Source: CAYSCZ01 sp964429655
Lineage (GTDB): Bacteria; Bacteroidota; Bacteroidia; Cytophagales; Cyclobacteriaceae
NCBI GenBank assembly: GCA_964429655.1
Contig: CAYSCZ010000021.1
Span: forward strand, 1 to 45,116
Reading direction: 5' to 3'
Length of the DNA: 45,116 bases
Shown one piece after another: positions 27,014 through 35,961 of this stretch (positions are counted from its first letter, which is position 1; every line of letters starts with the position of its first letter). The notes under the pieces were generated by a model. The model saw only the letters and a program-made list of their open reading frames with translations, did no database searches and was not told the DNA's origin. The position numbers and the translations under genes were made by a program.

Positions 27014-27922
27014 ATGAATAGCATTCTTGACGATTTTAAAAACGCCTGGAATAAACCCGATAACGGTTTGATGCAGATAATACTTATCAACCTGATTATT
27101 TTTATCAGTCTGATCGTGTTGAGGGTTTTAATGATCCTATCAGGATTTGAAGATGTTTATAGCTTTATTATAACTAAACTAATGCTTCCTGCTTCTCTGA
27201 ATGAGTTTATTACCCAGCCCTGGACTATTTTTACCTATTTCTTCACCCATGAAGGATTTTTCCATATCATCTTCAATATGCTTTTTCTGTATTGGTTCGG
27301 AAAGCTCATTGTTGAATATCTTGGAAATGATCGGGCAGTGAGTTTGTATATTTTGGGCGGATTGGCCGGCGGGTTATTTTATATGTTAATGTACAACCTG
27401 ATACCTTTCTATCAAACCCGAATACCAGGGTCGTTGATGCTCGGAGCCTCAGCAGGTGTTTATGCAATTGTGGTAGGTGCCGCTACTTTTATGCCCAATT
27501 ATACCTTTTATCTACTACTAATTGGTCCGGTGAAGATCAAATACATTGCGTTTTTCTATGTGCTTCTGTCATTTTCGCAAACTATTGGTAGCAATGCAGG
27601 TGGTGAGCTGGCGCATTTGGCAGGAGCTTTGATCGGCTATCTATTTATCACCCAATTAAGACGAGGGAGTGATTGGGGAGAACCGATCATCAATTTTTTG
27701 AATTATATAAAAAGTTTTTTTGTTCGACAGCCGAAAATCAAAGTTACACACCGGTCTAAGACCCCATCAAAAAACCCTTATTCGACAAGAAAAGAAAAAA
27801 AAGCAGCTAAAACTGAGCAGGAAGAAATTGATGCCATATTGGATAAAATCTCACAATCAGGATATGAAAGCCTTACCAAAGAAGAAAAGCAAAAACTATT
27901 CAACGCCAGCAAAAATGGATAA
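27014..27922 (+). CDS. Rhomboid-family intramembrane serine protease (second of two)
   Basis: The 302-residue protein has about six transmembrane helices. The catalytic Ser is in MLGASAGVYAIVVG and the His in ELAHLAGALIGY. The HEGFFHIIFNMLFLYWFG segment matches the HxxxxHxxxN region. A basic, then charged cytoplasmic tail of about 80 residues follows and ends with a helical motif, ILDKISQSGYESLTKEEK, which I recall as recurrent in Bacteroidota rhomboids. The two rhomboids differ: this one has the tail and lacks the long insertion. It converges with the Fpg/Nei gene with 3 bp between stops. Substrates are unknown. Confidence 0.88.
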   Translation: MNSILDDFKNAWNKPDNGLMQIILINLIIFISLIVLRVLMILSGFEDVYSFIITKLMLPASLNEFITQPWTIFTYFFTHEGFFHIIFNMLFLYWFGKLIVEYLGNDRAVSLYILGGLAGGLFYMLMYNLIPFYQTRIPGSLMLGASAGVYAIVVGAATFMPNYTFYLLLIGPVKIKYIAFFYVLLSFSQTIGSNAGGELAHLAGALIGYLFITQLRRGSDWGEPIINFLNYIKSFFVRQPKIKVTHRSKTPSKNPYSTRKEKKAAKTEQEEIDAILDKISQSGYESLTKEEKQKLFNASKNG

Positions 27923-27925
27923 ACG

Positions 27926-28708
27926 TTATTTCTTATGCTGCCAGGTGGTTGATAAGTAAGTCCCTCTACCCCCTACCACGATTCTTTTTATGTTTTTACC
28001 GGTGTAAAAACAAATGCCTCCTTCCATTCTATTATGTGTTAAAAAATATTTGGGAAATGTATCATGATTCGCCTCACCTTCTATGGCTATACTTAACACC
28101 TCATGTAGCTTTTCAAAAAGGGTATTTATATCCTTTTCCTCGAGGTTAGATATCGATGTCTCAGGATGGATTTGACTTTGATATAATATTTCATCAGAAA
28201 CCCAATTGCCAATTCCGGAGATTTTGTCCTGCTCCATTAGTCTGGACTTTACAGCTTTCTTGCCTTTAAAAATGGCTTTAAATTCTTCAAAAGAAATTTC
28301 CAGTGCATCTTTTCCTATTTTCTTTGCCGACAGATAATCGGGTATATTTTCGGTAATCTCAAGAAATCCAAACTTACGTTTTGACAGGTATACCAAACGC
28401 AAACCGTTGTCCAGGAAAAAGATGACCTGGGAATATTTAGGCTCATCAGCATTTTCCTGGAAGATGTCCCAGGCGCCGGTCATCCCAAAATGTACAACCA
28501 TGAATTTACCGTTACTGAGGCCTATGAATAAGTTTTTACCTACCCTTTTGGAGGTTACCAATGTATTTCCAACTAAATCTTTGGTGAACAATTCATCCTG
28601 ATACCTAACGATCTTGGAGGAGTTGATCTTAATTTTTTGAATACGCCGGCCTAAAGCAGTTTCATCAAAGAATTTATTGAATATAGTAACTTCCGGTAAT
28701 TCCGGCAT
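27926..28708 (-). CDS. Fpg/Nei-family DNA glycosylase with zincless finger
   Basis: This base-excision enzyme removes oxidised bases through the N-terminal proline. The 260-residue protein begins MPELPEV with catalytic Pro2 and Glu3, has the Lys loop KRVGKNLFIGL, and the helix-two-turn-helix KISGIGNWVSDEILY. The C-terminal hairpin that normally binds zinc aligns as ICFYTGKNIKRIVVGGRG and ends TYLSTTWQ: only the first of four cysteines remains, while the DNA-contacting Arg of RGTY is kept. This resembles the zincless fingers of NEIL1 and some viral and plant enzymes. MutM or Nei specificity cannot be decided. It is convergent with the second rhomboid gene. Confidence 0.9.
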   Translation of the reverse strand: MPELPEVTIFNKFFDETALGRRIQKIKINSSKIVRYQDELFTKDLVGNTLVTSKRVGKNLFIGLSNGKFMVVHFGMTGAWDIFQENADEPKYSQVIFFLDNGLRLVYLSKRKFGFLEITENIPDYLSAKKIGKDALEISFEEFKAIFKGKKAVKSRLMEQDKISGIGNWVSDEILYQSQIHPETSISNLEEKDINTLFEKLHEVLSIAIEGEANHDTFPKYFLTHNRMEGGICFYTGKNIKRIVVGGRGTYLSTTWQHKK

Positions 28709-28738
28709 CGATAAAAGTTTATTGTTTAAAAGTAAAAT

Positions 28739-29647
28739 TTATCTTATCAACTCGCCATATCGTTCATTAAATCCTTTTATGCCAAATATTCCACCGGTGT
28801 GAAGGTAGATTATTTTACTTTCTGATGGAAAATACCCCTGCTCGATCAAATCATAAACACCAAAGAGTGCTTTTCCGGTGTAAATTGGATCTAATTGAAT
28901 GCTATGTTCCGCTTTGTATTTATTGATAAATTGTATTAGTGAATCATTGAATCTTCCGTATCCACCAAAGTGGTAATCATGAATTAATCGCCACGAACCT
29001 TTTTTCACAGTTGTTAATTCATCAATCATACCTTCCAGATATTTTTCCCCTTTTAACACGGTTATGCCGAGCAATTGTTTGTTTTTTGCGGTATTGTTAA
29101 CAAGCCCGGCTAAAGTTGTGCCAGTGCCTACAGCGGTAATAATATAATCATATGGTATCTTTATCTCATCTATTATCTCTTCACATCCTTTTGCCCCCCA
29201 TTGGTTGTGTCCGCCTTCCGGAATAAGGTATGCTTCCGGAAATTTATTCTGAAAAAATGTAATGGTTCTTTCTTCTTCCTTTTTCTTGTAATCCTTCCTG
29301 GAGATGGAGATTATTTTCATCCCCAATTCATAACACCTCTTTAATGTTGGATTACTTTGAGCATTTAACTCATCCCCTCTGACCACGCCAACTGATTTCA
29401 ACTTAAAGTAGTCTGCTGCAGAAGCTACAGCTAATAAGTGGTTTGAATATGCCCCTCCAAAAGTTAACAATGTCCGATACTCGTTATCTATTGCATTGGC
29501 AAGATTGAATTTCAGTTTTCTCCATTTATTGCCAGATATTTCTGAATGAATTAGATCATCACGCTTTATAAATAATTTTATATGACGTTCTTTTAGCTTT
29601 GTGTCGTTAATTTTTATTAATGGTGAAGGTAACTTGAAAATTGACAT
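28739..29647 (-). CDS. PLP-dependent ACC deaminase / D-cysteine desulfhydrase-like enzyme
   Basis: The 302-residue protein is a fold-type II PLP enzyme of the tryptophan synthase beta superfamily. The PLP lysine is in SGNKWRKLK near residue 42, followed by FGGAYSNHLLAVA and the phosphate-binding ITAVGTGTTLAGL. Proteins of this group deaminate 1-aminocyclopropane-1-carboxylate or degrade D-cysteine to pyruvate, ammonia and sulfide. The two activities cannot be separated by eye. It starts 72 bp from the divergent pseudouridine synthase gene. It lies 30 bp upstream of the Fpg/Nei gene on the same strand, so the pair may be co-transcribed. Confidence 0.87.
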   Translation of the reverse strand: MSIFKLPSPLIKINDTKLKERHIKLFIKRDDLIHSEISGNKWRKLKFNLANAIDNEYRTLLTFGGAYSNHLLAVASAADYFKLKSVGVVRGDELNAQSNPTLKRCYELGMKIISISRKDYKKKEEERTITFFQNKFPEAYLIPEGGHNQWGAKGCEEIIDEIKIPYDYIITAVGTGTTLAGLVNNTAKNKQLLGITVLKGEKYLEGMIDELTTVKKGSWRLIHDYHFGGYGRFNDSLIQFINKYKAEHSIQLDPIYTGKALFGVYDLIEQGYFPSESKIIYLHTGGIFGIKGFNERYGELIR

Positions 29648-29719
29648 TGGTCCTTTTTAATTCTAATTATGTTCTTTTTGATTAGCTTTATGAATTTTGA
29701 CAAAATGATTGTAAAGTAA

Positions 29720-30745
29720 ATGAGCTTGATTGAATCTGAGGTTGTAGAGGAATTATTATATGAACACCATAGGTTTACTGTGGATCCTAATCAGGAACCG
29801 TTAAGGATTGATCGTTTCTTGATGGATCGGCTTAAAAATGCCAGCAGAAGTAAAATTCAGGCAGCTGTAAGAAACGATTTTATTCTAGTCTATGGGGAAC
29901 CTGTTAAGCCGAATTACAAAGTTCAGCCAGGGGATATAATAACCGTATCATTGCCAGAGCCTCCACGGGACGATATCGTCGTTCCTGAAAATATTCCAAT
30001 CGATATTGTTTATGAAGACGAAGAATTAATAATTGTCAATAAACCAGCTGGCATGGTGGTTCATCCTGCCTACCAAAACTGGACAGGGACATTAGTGAAT
30101 GCACTTGCCTGGCATTTCCGACAACTTCCCGTATTACCAAATAATGAAGGTCGCCCGGGTTTAGTTCATAGAATTGATAAAGATACATCTGGTTTATTGG
30201 TAGTTGCTAAGACAGAAGATGCAATCGTGCATCTTGCGAACCAATTCATGAAACACAGCATTGAAAGAACCTACTATGCGCTTGTTTGGGGGGAACCAGA
30301 CCCTCAAAAAGGCACCATCAACAAAAACCTTGGCAGAAGTGAGGCTGACAGACGAGTGACTGTTGTTTATGAGGAAAGGGATACAGGCAAAAGGGCAGTG
30401 ACACATTTTGAGACCTTAAAGAACCTGCGCTATGTAAGTTTAGTGAAATGCAACCTCGAGACCGGAAGGACTCATCAAATACGGGCACATATGAAGTATA
30501 TTGGACATCCGTTATTTAATGATTCAGTATACGGCGGCGACAAGATATTAAAAGGAATGGCTTTCTCAAAGTACAAACAATTCGTGGAAAACTGTTTTAA
30601 AATATTGCCAAGACAAGCACTTCACGCAAAGTCTATTGGATTCATTCATCCTGGAACGCAGAAATATATCCAATTTGATTCCGATTTACCTGCAGATTTC
30701 AGCGGTGTGGTTGAAAAATGGGAAAAATACCTTAACTACCAATGA
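29720..30745 (+). CDS. RluA-family rRNA pseudouridine synthase (RluD-like)
   Basis: The 341-residue cytoplasmic enzyme isomerises uridines, most likely in 23S rRNA. An S4 RNA-binding domain lies at about residues 28-85. The catalytic domain has the family motif HRIDKDTSGLLVVAKT with catalytic Asp153. Other family motifs are YYALVWG, CNLETGRTHQIRAHM and RQALHAKSIGF. The S4 plus RluA architecture fits RluD (helix 69 of 23S rRNA), but site specificity is inferred. The stop directly abuts that of the convergent pheA gene with no base between them. Confidence 0.9.
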   Translation: MSLIESEVVEELLYEHHRFTVDPNQEPLRIDRFLMDRLKNASRSKIQAAVRNDFILVYGEPVKPNYKVQPGDIITVSLPEPPRDDIVVPENIPIDIVYEDEELIIVNKPAGMVVHPAYQNWTGTLVNALAWHFRQLPVLPNNEGRPGLVHRIDKDTSGLLVVAKTEDAIVHLANQFMKHSIERTYYALVWGEPDPQKGTINKNLGRSEADRRVTVVYEERDTGKRAVTHFETLKNLRYVSLVKCNLETGRTHQIRAHMKYIGHPLFNDSVYGGDKILKGMAFSKYKQFVENCFKILPRQALHAKSIGFIHPGTQKYIQFDSDLPADFSGVVEKWEKYLNYQ

Positions 30746-31810
30746 TCAACATAATTTCAGGTAACTTCCCAGCCATTTTACACTTTCAAGATAAGGCCCA
30801 ATAGCTTTCTGCACCTTTTCATTATCGAAATGATCATCGAAGTCAATATAGAATTTATACTTAAAGTCTGTACCCATCTTGGCAGGCCTGCTCTCAACTT
30901 TACACAAGTTGATGCCATATTTGTGAAATTGTTCTAAAAAATCAGCCAATGCACCAGGCTTATCCGGTAATCTGGCAAGTATTGATGTTTTATCTGTCCC
31001 CGAAATTTGATTTTTAAAATCCTTGCTGAGAATTAAAAATCTAGTGTGGTTTTGGTCTGAATCTTCAATATTATCAAATAAGATGGGTAATCGGTTTAAT
31101 TGAGCTGCAATGTGAGCAGCTATGGCTGCGCTATCCTGCTCTTTTAAGGCTAATTCACAGGCTTTGGAGGTTGAATTCACCGGAATCAGTTTGACGTTGT
31201 CCGCAAATAAATCTGAAATAAATTTTTTGCACTGTCTGAATGCTATATCCTTGGAGTATATCTTTTTTATGTCTCTGATGCTGTCGGATAATGAAGCAAA
31301 TGCAAAATGTATGGGCATAGGTATTTCCGCCACTATGTTTAGATCATATTCACCTAAAAGATCAATGGTTTCCTGTACAACACCCTCCTGGTTATTTTCT
31401 ATGGGTACCACACCAAATTTTGCCCTTTCAGTGTTGATTGTCTCAAAAACTGCATTTATTGATCCTAAAGGGACATATTCACTCATCGCTCCATATCTTG
31501 ATTCAGCAGCCTGGTGTGTAAAGCTTCCTACCGGGCCAAGATAGGCAATCTTTTCAGGTAGCTCCAGGTTACGACTAACAGCAAAAATTTCAAGAAAAAT
31601 TGCTTCAATAGCTGACCGCTTCAGCAAACCCTGGCTTTTTCCTGTTAACCGGTCTATTATTTTCTGTTCCCTCTCCGGGCGATAGACCGCAGTCTTATTA
31701 TCTGCTTTAATCTTTCCAATGCTTTTAACATGCTCCATCCTTTCATTTAAGAGTTGGAGTATGTTATCGTCCAGTGCGTCAATCTTATTTCTTAATTCTT
31801 CTAATTGCAT
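30746..31810 (-). CDS. pheA: Bifunctional chorismate mutase / prephenate dehydratase
   Basis: The 354-residue protein catalyses two steps to phenylpyruvate, and then phenylalanine. An AroQ-type chorismate mutase occupies about residues 1-85 (LRNKIDALDDNILQLLNERM, with K and R catalytic residues). The dehydratase domain covers about 90-265 (YLGPVGSFTHQAAESRYG, VPIENNQEGVVQET, DQNHTRFLIL). A C-terminal ACT domain (about 270-354: TSILARLPDKPGALADFLEQ, then KVESRPAK) is expected to bind phenylalanine as allosteric inhibitor. The order and length fit the P-protein. The start codon ATG is at 31808-31810, and a 130-bp spacer separates it from divergent glyA. Confidence 0.94.
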   Translation of the reverse strand: MQLEELRNKIDALDDNILQLLNERMEHVKSIGKIKADNKTAVYRPEREQKIIDRLTGKSQGLLKRSAIEAIFLEIFAVSRNLELPEKIAYLGPVGSFTHQAAESRYGAMSEYVPLGSINAVFETINTERAKFGVVPIENNQEGVVQETIDLLGEYDLNIVAEIPMPIHFAFASLSDSIRDIKKIYSKDIAFRQCKKFISDLFADNVKLIPVNSTSKACELALKEQDSAAIAAHIAAQLNRLPILFDNIEDSDQNHTRFLILSKDFKNQISGTDKTSILARLPDKPGALADFLEQFHKYGINLCKVESRPAKMGTDFKYKFYIDFDDHFDNEKVQKAIGPYLESVKWLGSYLKLC

Positions 31811-31913
31811 CTAATATCCAAAATAATCGTCTCAATTTATAAATTAATTCTTTCGAATAACAATTGCTCTTCACAGTTGAGTTGGGTTATTAGGTTTTGA
31901 AAATACGTTCTTC

Positions 31914-31921
31914 TAAATTTG
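31914..31921 (+). promoter_or_regulatory. Candidate Bacteroidota -7 element TAAATTTG upstream of glyA
   Basis: TAAATTTG fits TAnnTTTG exactly and lies 19 bp before the ATG, which would give a leader of about a dozen bases. A TTTG lies 14 bp upstream, closer than the usual 19-21 bp, so the -33 part is uncertain. Confidence 0.35.
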
Positions 31922-31940
31922 GAATTTATAAAAAAGGATT

Positions 31941-33233
31941 ATGGATAGAGATAATAAGGTATTTGAACTAATCAATGAAGAAAAAAGCAGGCAGGTCAGA
32001 GGAATAGAATTAATAGCATCTGAAAATTTTGCCTCTCCTCAAGTACTGGAAGCTGCGGGGTCGGTACTTACAAATAAATATGCAGAGGGTTTGCCATATA
32101 AAAGATATTATGGAGGTTGCGAGGTGGTAGATCAGGTAGAAGATTTAGCAAGGGAAAGATTAAAGGAACTTTTTGGTGCGGGTTGGGTAAATGTTCAGCC
32201 TCATTCAGGGGCACAGGCAAATGCTGCCGTAATGCTGGCAATATTGAAGCCCGGTGACAAAATACTGGGATTTGACTTATCTCATGGCGGACACTTAACG
32301 CATGGCTCAACCGTAAACTTCTCAGGCAAGTTGTACCAACCAATTTTTTATGGCGTCACTGAAAAAGAAGGGTTGGTAGATTATGATCAGCTAAGATCCG
32401 TTGCACGAAAAGAAAAACCCAAATTAATTATTTGCGGTGCATCAGCCTATAGCAGAGACTGGGACTATAAATTATTCAGGGATATTGCGGATGAATCAGG
32501 TGCCTTATTATTGGCAGATATATCACATCCATCAGGACTTATAGCCAGAGGGTTATTGAATGACCCACTGGAATATTGTCACATTGTGACATCAACCACC
32601 CACAAAACATTAAGGGGTGCACGCGGTGGTGTAATCATGATGCGAGAGGATTTTGAGAACCCATTAGGTATTAAAAACTCTAAAGGGAAACTTAGAAAAA
32701 TGTCAGGATTACTGGACTCAGGTGTTTTTCCCGGAACTCAGGGTGGACCTCTGGAGCATATTATTGCTGCAAAAGCGGTAGGTTTTGGCGAAGCTTTAAG
32801 CGATGAATATTTTGATTACATCGTGCAGGTGAAAAAAAACGCGGCAGTCATGGCAGAAGCCTTTGTGAATAAAGGTTATAAGGTAATATCAAATGGTACC
32901 GACAATCACTTGATGCTGATCGATTTGCGATCGAAAAGTCTAACGGGCAAGGACGCAGAATCTGCTTTAATTAAAGCGGATATTACCATAAATAAAAATA
33001 TGGTTCCTTATGATGATAAGTCTCCATTCATAACCTCAGGAATGCGACTTGGTACAGCAGCGGTGACCACCAGAGGATTGACGGAGGAGGATATGGTTAA
33101 AGTCGCAGACTTGATAGATAATGCATTGAAAAATCATGAAAATGATAACATCATAAATGAGATCAAGGAGGAAGTGAACAGATGGATGCGTTCATTCCCA
33201 TTATTTAAGGAAACTTTCAAGGTTGAACAATAA
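31941..33233 (+). CDS. glyA: Serine hydroxymethyltransferase
   Basis: GlyA converts serine and tetrahydrofolate to glycine and methylene-THF, the main source of one-carbon units. The 430-residue protein shows ELIASENFASPQVLEAAGSV, the tyrosine-rich KRYYGGCEVVDQVE, VQPHSGAQANAAV and the PLP-lysine motif TSTTHKTLRGARGG with Lys222. The substrate-site region ADISHPSGLIARG is the form I recall as usual in Bacteroidota. It is followed by tatC (26 bp) and rpiB in the same direction, so the three probably form an operon. The methylene-THF it makes is the co-substrate of PanB encoded at 4218. Confidence 0.96.
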   Translation: MDRDNKVFELINEEKSRQVRGIELIASENFASPQVLEAAGSVLTNKYAEGLPYKRYYGGCEVVDQVEDLARERLKELFGAGWVNVQPHSGAQANAAVMLAILKPGDKILGFDLSHGGHLTHGSTVNFSGKLYQPIFYGVTEKEGLVDYDQLRSVARKEKPKLIICGASAYSRDWDYKLFRDIADESGALLLADISHPSGLIARGLLNDPLEYCHIVTSTTHKTLRGARGGVIMMREDFENPLGIKNSKGKLRKMSGLLDSGVFPGTQGGPLEHIIAAKAVGFGEALSDEYFDYIVQVKKNAAVMAEAFVNKGYKVISNGTDNHLMLIDLRSKSLTGKDAESALIKADITINKNMVPYDDKSPFITSGMRLGTAAVTTRGLTEEDMVKVADLIDNALKNHENDNIINEIKEEVNRWMRSFPLFKETFKVEQ

Positions 33234-33259
33234 AATCTAACAGATTTAAGAACCACTAC

Positions 33260-34111
33260 ATGGCCGCACCTTTAGATCAGCTTTCAGATCAGAAAGAAAT
33301 GTCATTTCTTGACCATTTGGAAGAGCTTAGATGGCACTTGGTAAGATCATTGGCAGCAATTATTGTTTTTTCTATTATAGCTTTCGTGGCGAAAGGTTTC
33401 TTTTTTCATATCTTAATTTTAGGGCCCTCACGGCCTGACTTTTGGACCTTTCAAGCTTTATGCCACATTGCTGATCTGATTAACTCTAAAGTGTTATGTA
33501 TTGAAAAGTTGCCATTTATCATACAAAGTCGACAGGTAACCGGTCAGTTTTCAATGCATATTACGTCTTCTTTCGTTATCGGAATAATTTGCGCTTTCCC
33601 ATATGCTTTCTGGGAAATATGGCGCTTTATAAAGCCAGGTTTATATCCCAAAGAAAGAAAAGCAACGCGAGGTGCAGTTTTTTATGTTAGCTTTCTTTTT
33701 ATCCTGGGGGTTCTTTTTGGATACTACATTGTAACACCCATCTCTATTAATTTTTTGGCAAACTATCAGTTGGATCCATCCATACTCAATGAATTTGATA
33801 TTATATCTTACGTATCGACAGTGATCACACTGGTTTTAGCCTGTGGTATTCTTTTTCAATTACCAATAGTTACATATTTTTTGACAAAAGCAGGGATTAC
33901 CTCGTCAGCTTTAATGAAAGAGTATCGCAAACATGCCATTGTTGTAATTTTAATTTTAGGCGCAATGTTAACCCCTCCTGACCCTTTTAGCCAGGTGTTG
34001 ATTGCTATTCCATTGATAACTTTATATGAAGTAAGTATATTGATTGCCAAAAGAATCGAGAGAAAAGAAGCTTTGGAAGAGAAAAAATATCTTGAATCAA
34101 TAAAAAAATGA
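33260..34111 (+). CDS. tatC: Sec-independent protein translocase TatC
   Basis: TatC is the inner-membrane receptor for twin-arginine signal peptides. The 283-residue protein has the N-terminal MSFLDHLEELRWHLVRS, the family signature with the conserved acidic residue, six transmembrane helices, and WEIWRFIKPGLYPKERKATR in the first cytoplasmic loop region. The periplasmic loop after helix 1 is longer than in E. coli. tatA/tatB are not in the window. The stop overlaps the rpiB start by 4 bp (ATGA). Confidence 0.95.
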   Translation: MAAPLDQLSDQKEMSFLDHLEELRWHLVRSLAAIIVFSIIAFVAKGFFFHILILGPSRPDFWTFQALCHIADLINSKVLCIEKLPFIIQSRQVTGQFSMHITSSFVIGIICAFPYAFWEIWRFIKPGLYPKERKATRGAVFYVSFLFILGVLFGYYIVTPISINFLANYQLDPSILNEFDIISYVSTVITLVLACGILFQLPIVTYFLTKAGITSSALMKEYRKHAIVVILILGAMLTPPDPFSQVLIAIPLITLYEVSILIAKRIERKEALEEKKYLESIKK

Positions 34112-34542
34112 AAAGTACCATAGCAATCGGTGGAGACCACGCCGGCTTTGAACATAAAGAGAAATTAAAATCTTTCCTTACACAACAAGGATATCATATC
34201 AATGACTTTGGCCCATACAAAAATGATAGCGTAGACTATCCTGATTTTGTTCATCCATTATGTGAATCCTTGGCACAGGGAGATAGCTTATATGGTATAC
34301 TAATCTGTGGTACCGGGAATGGTGTCGCAATGACCGCTAATAAACACAGTGGCATTAGAGCCGCCCTGTGTTGGAACACTGAACTGGCTGAACTAGCAAG
34401 AAAACATAACAACGCCAATGTAATTTGCTTTGCCGGCAGGTTCACAGCCTGTCATTATGTGGAAAAGATGGCTTTGAAATTTTTAAATACAGCGTTTGAA
34501 GGTGGAAGGCATCAAAGAAGGGTTAATAAGATCAATTGTTAG
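34108..34542 (+). CDS. rpiB: Ribose-5-phosphate isomerase B
   Basis: RpiB interconverts ribose 5-phosphate and ribulose 5-phosphate in the pentose phosphate pathway. The 144-residue protein has IAIGGDHAGFEHKEKLKSFL, the catalytic Cys in GILICGTGNGVAMTANKHSG, and CWNTELAELARKHNNANVIC. It belongs to the RpiB/LacAB family and has its usual length. Translation is coupled to tatC through ATGA. Its TAG stop shares three bases with the TAA stop of the convergent membrane protein gene, in the four-base string TTAG at 34539-34542. Confidence 0.94.
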   Translation: MKSTIAIGGDHAGFEHKEKLKSFLTQQGYHINDFGPYKNDSVDYPDFVHPLCESLAQGDSLYGILICGTGNGVAMTANKHSGIRAALCWNTELAELARKHNNANVICFAGRFTACHYVEKMALKFLNTAFEGGRHQRRVNKINC

Positions 34543-35906
34543 TGAGGATCATATTTTAACACATTTTCATCTGTAGTAGGCTTGTAATACTCGCGAAAAG
34601 GCATCCTCCGGGTAATTTTACCTATGTCCTCATCAATCAATATGACGTATTCCGGCTCTGAATCAAATAAATGATAAACCAAGATAGACATTCGGTTCTT
34701 GTAATTAAATTGAGACATTTTGTACCTGGTAATATCCCAATTTAAAAATGGCCCTGCCAAAGAATTTTCATGATACAAACCAATGTTGTCACCTAAAACT
34801 GTGATGGATGAGTGAACGATACCCCATTCAGTATTATTATCAGTATTATTATCAAAATAGACGGAGGATAAAATTGTACCCGTTAACAGCATAATAACTG
34901 CCAATTCCCCCTGCACACTTTTTTTTATACTCAGGACCCAATGCGTTAAGAAAAAAGCTATACATGGTATTATAAAAATCAACTTATGGAATCCTGAATC
35001 TTTTGCCATGAACATTGTAACAATCCCGAACAATAAAAAAAAGAACAACGCGTATTGGAGCTTAACCTGAAAATTTGCGTAACTCATAAATAAGATGATT
35101 TTAGCGGTTGAAACCAGCAACAACAGAAGCGGGAAAATAGAAAATATGATTAAGGATGAGTAATCTTCTAAAACGTCGCTGTTGAGATGGTAAAGTGAAC
35201 TAAAGAAAAATTCTATGTATATGCCCAGTGAGTTTTTAAAATAATAATAGAAAATGATGATTACATGAAGCAGGATGAAGCCAAAAGTTAACAGCAATAG
35301 TCTTCTTGGAATTACAGAGGTGTAAATAATCAATATGAAAATGAAAAAAATAAGAAATATTGTATAAGGCAAATAGAATAGTGAAGCTAAACCAAGGTTA
35401 TACCCCGCATAAAGAAATATTTCATCTCTTGCCACTTCATCAATCCTTTTAAAAAGGTAGTTTAGAGAAAACAGTACGAACGTTATTCCCATTAACTGAG
35501 GCGATAGCGTCATAAAGTCAGTATGTAGATTGGATAGGATTATAAATATTAATGAGGGGATGTAAGTATTTTCTTTATAAGCACGGTTCTTTATAAGAAG
35601 GGTATTAAAAATGCTTATCTGGATAGTGATGAAAAGAATTGAGGCTAATTGTAATGAAAGGCTACTCTTGCCAAATAAAAAATTTAAAAGATAGTAAACC
35701 CAGGAAGCCAGGGGCGCAGTGTTGTCCCAAACATCCAGATACATCACCACACCTGGTTGATTTAATGACTCACCTAACGTAAGCCATTTTATTTCTTCAT
35801 CAGAAACAGGAATACCGTTTATTAAGAAAGGAAGCCGTATGACAATAAGTAATCCTAATGCTAATAGTATTCGATAAGGATCATTTATCTTGAAAATGGT
35901 TAACAA
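34539..35906 (-). CDS. Polytopic membrane protein, GT-C glycosyltransferase-like
   Basis: The 455-residue protein has about ten to twelve transmembrane helices and a short soluble C-terminal part. The first external loop has acidic residues (VSDEEIKWLTLG) and then YLDVWDNTAPLASWVYYLLN. This recalls the D-x-x-PPL-x-W region of ArnT/PMT-type GT-C enzymes that use lipid-linked sugars. I recall similar Bacteroidota proteins carrying a DUF6427 label, but cannot confirm it. The start is TTG at 35904-35906: an in-frame TAG lies two codons upstream, and the first ATG would remove the first membrane helix. A role in surface glycan assembly is only inferred. Confidence 0.7.
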   Translation of the reverse strand: MLTIFKINDPYRILLALGLLIVIRLPFLINGIPVSDEEIKWLTLGESLNQPGVVMYLDVWDNTAPLASWVYYLLNFLFGKSSLSLQLASILFITIQISIFNTLLIKNRAYKENTYIPSLIFIILSNLHTDFMTLSPQLMGITFVLFSLNYLFKRIDEVARDEIFLYAGYNLGLASLFYLPYTIFLIFFIFILIIYTSVIPRRLLLLTFGFILLHVIIIFYYYFKNSLGIYIEFFFSSLYHLNSDVLEDYSSLIIFSIFPLLLLLVSTAKIILFMSYANFQVKLQYALFFFLLFGIVTMFMAKDSGFHKLIFIIPCIAFFLTHWVLSIKKSVQGELAVIMLLTGTILSSVYFDNNTDNNTEWGIVHSSITVLGDNIGLYHENSLAGPFLNWDITRYKMSQFNYKNRMSILVYHLFDSEPEYVILIDEDIGKITRRMPFREYYKPTTDENVLKYDPH

Positions 35907-35961
35907 GTGCTAATTTTGTTATCTGGGAAAATAATGTTGAAAGATAAATACAAAGAAAAGA

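Noticed and set aside
31811..31940. Riboswitch upstream of glyA
   Set aside because: The 130-bp spacer shows no conserved glycine or folate riboswitch core, and the candidate promoter lies almost at the start codon.
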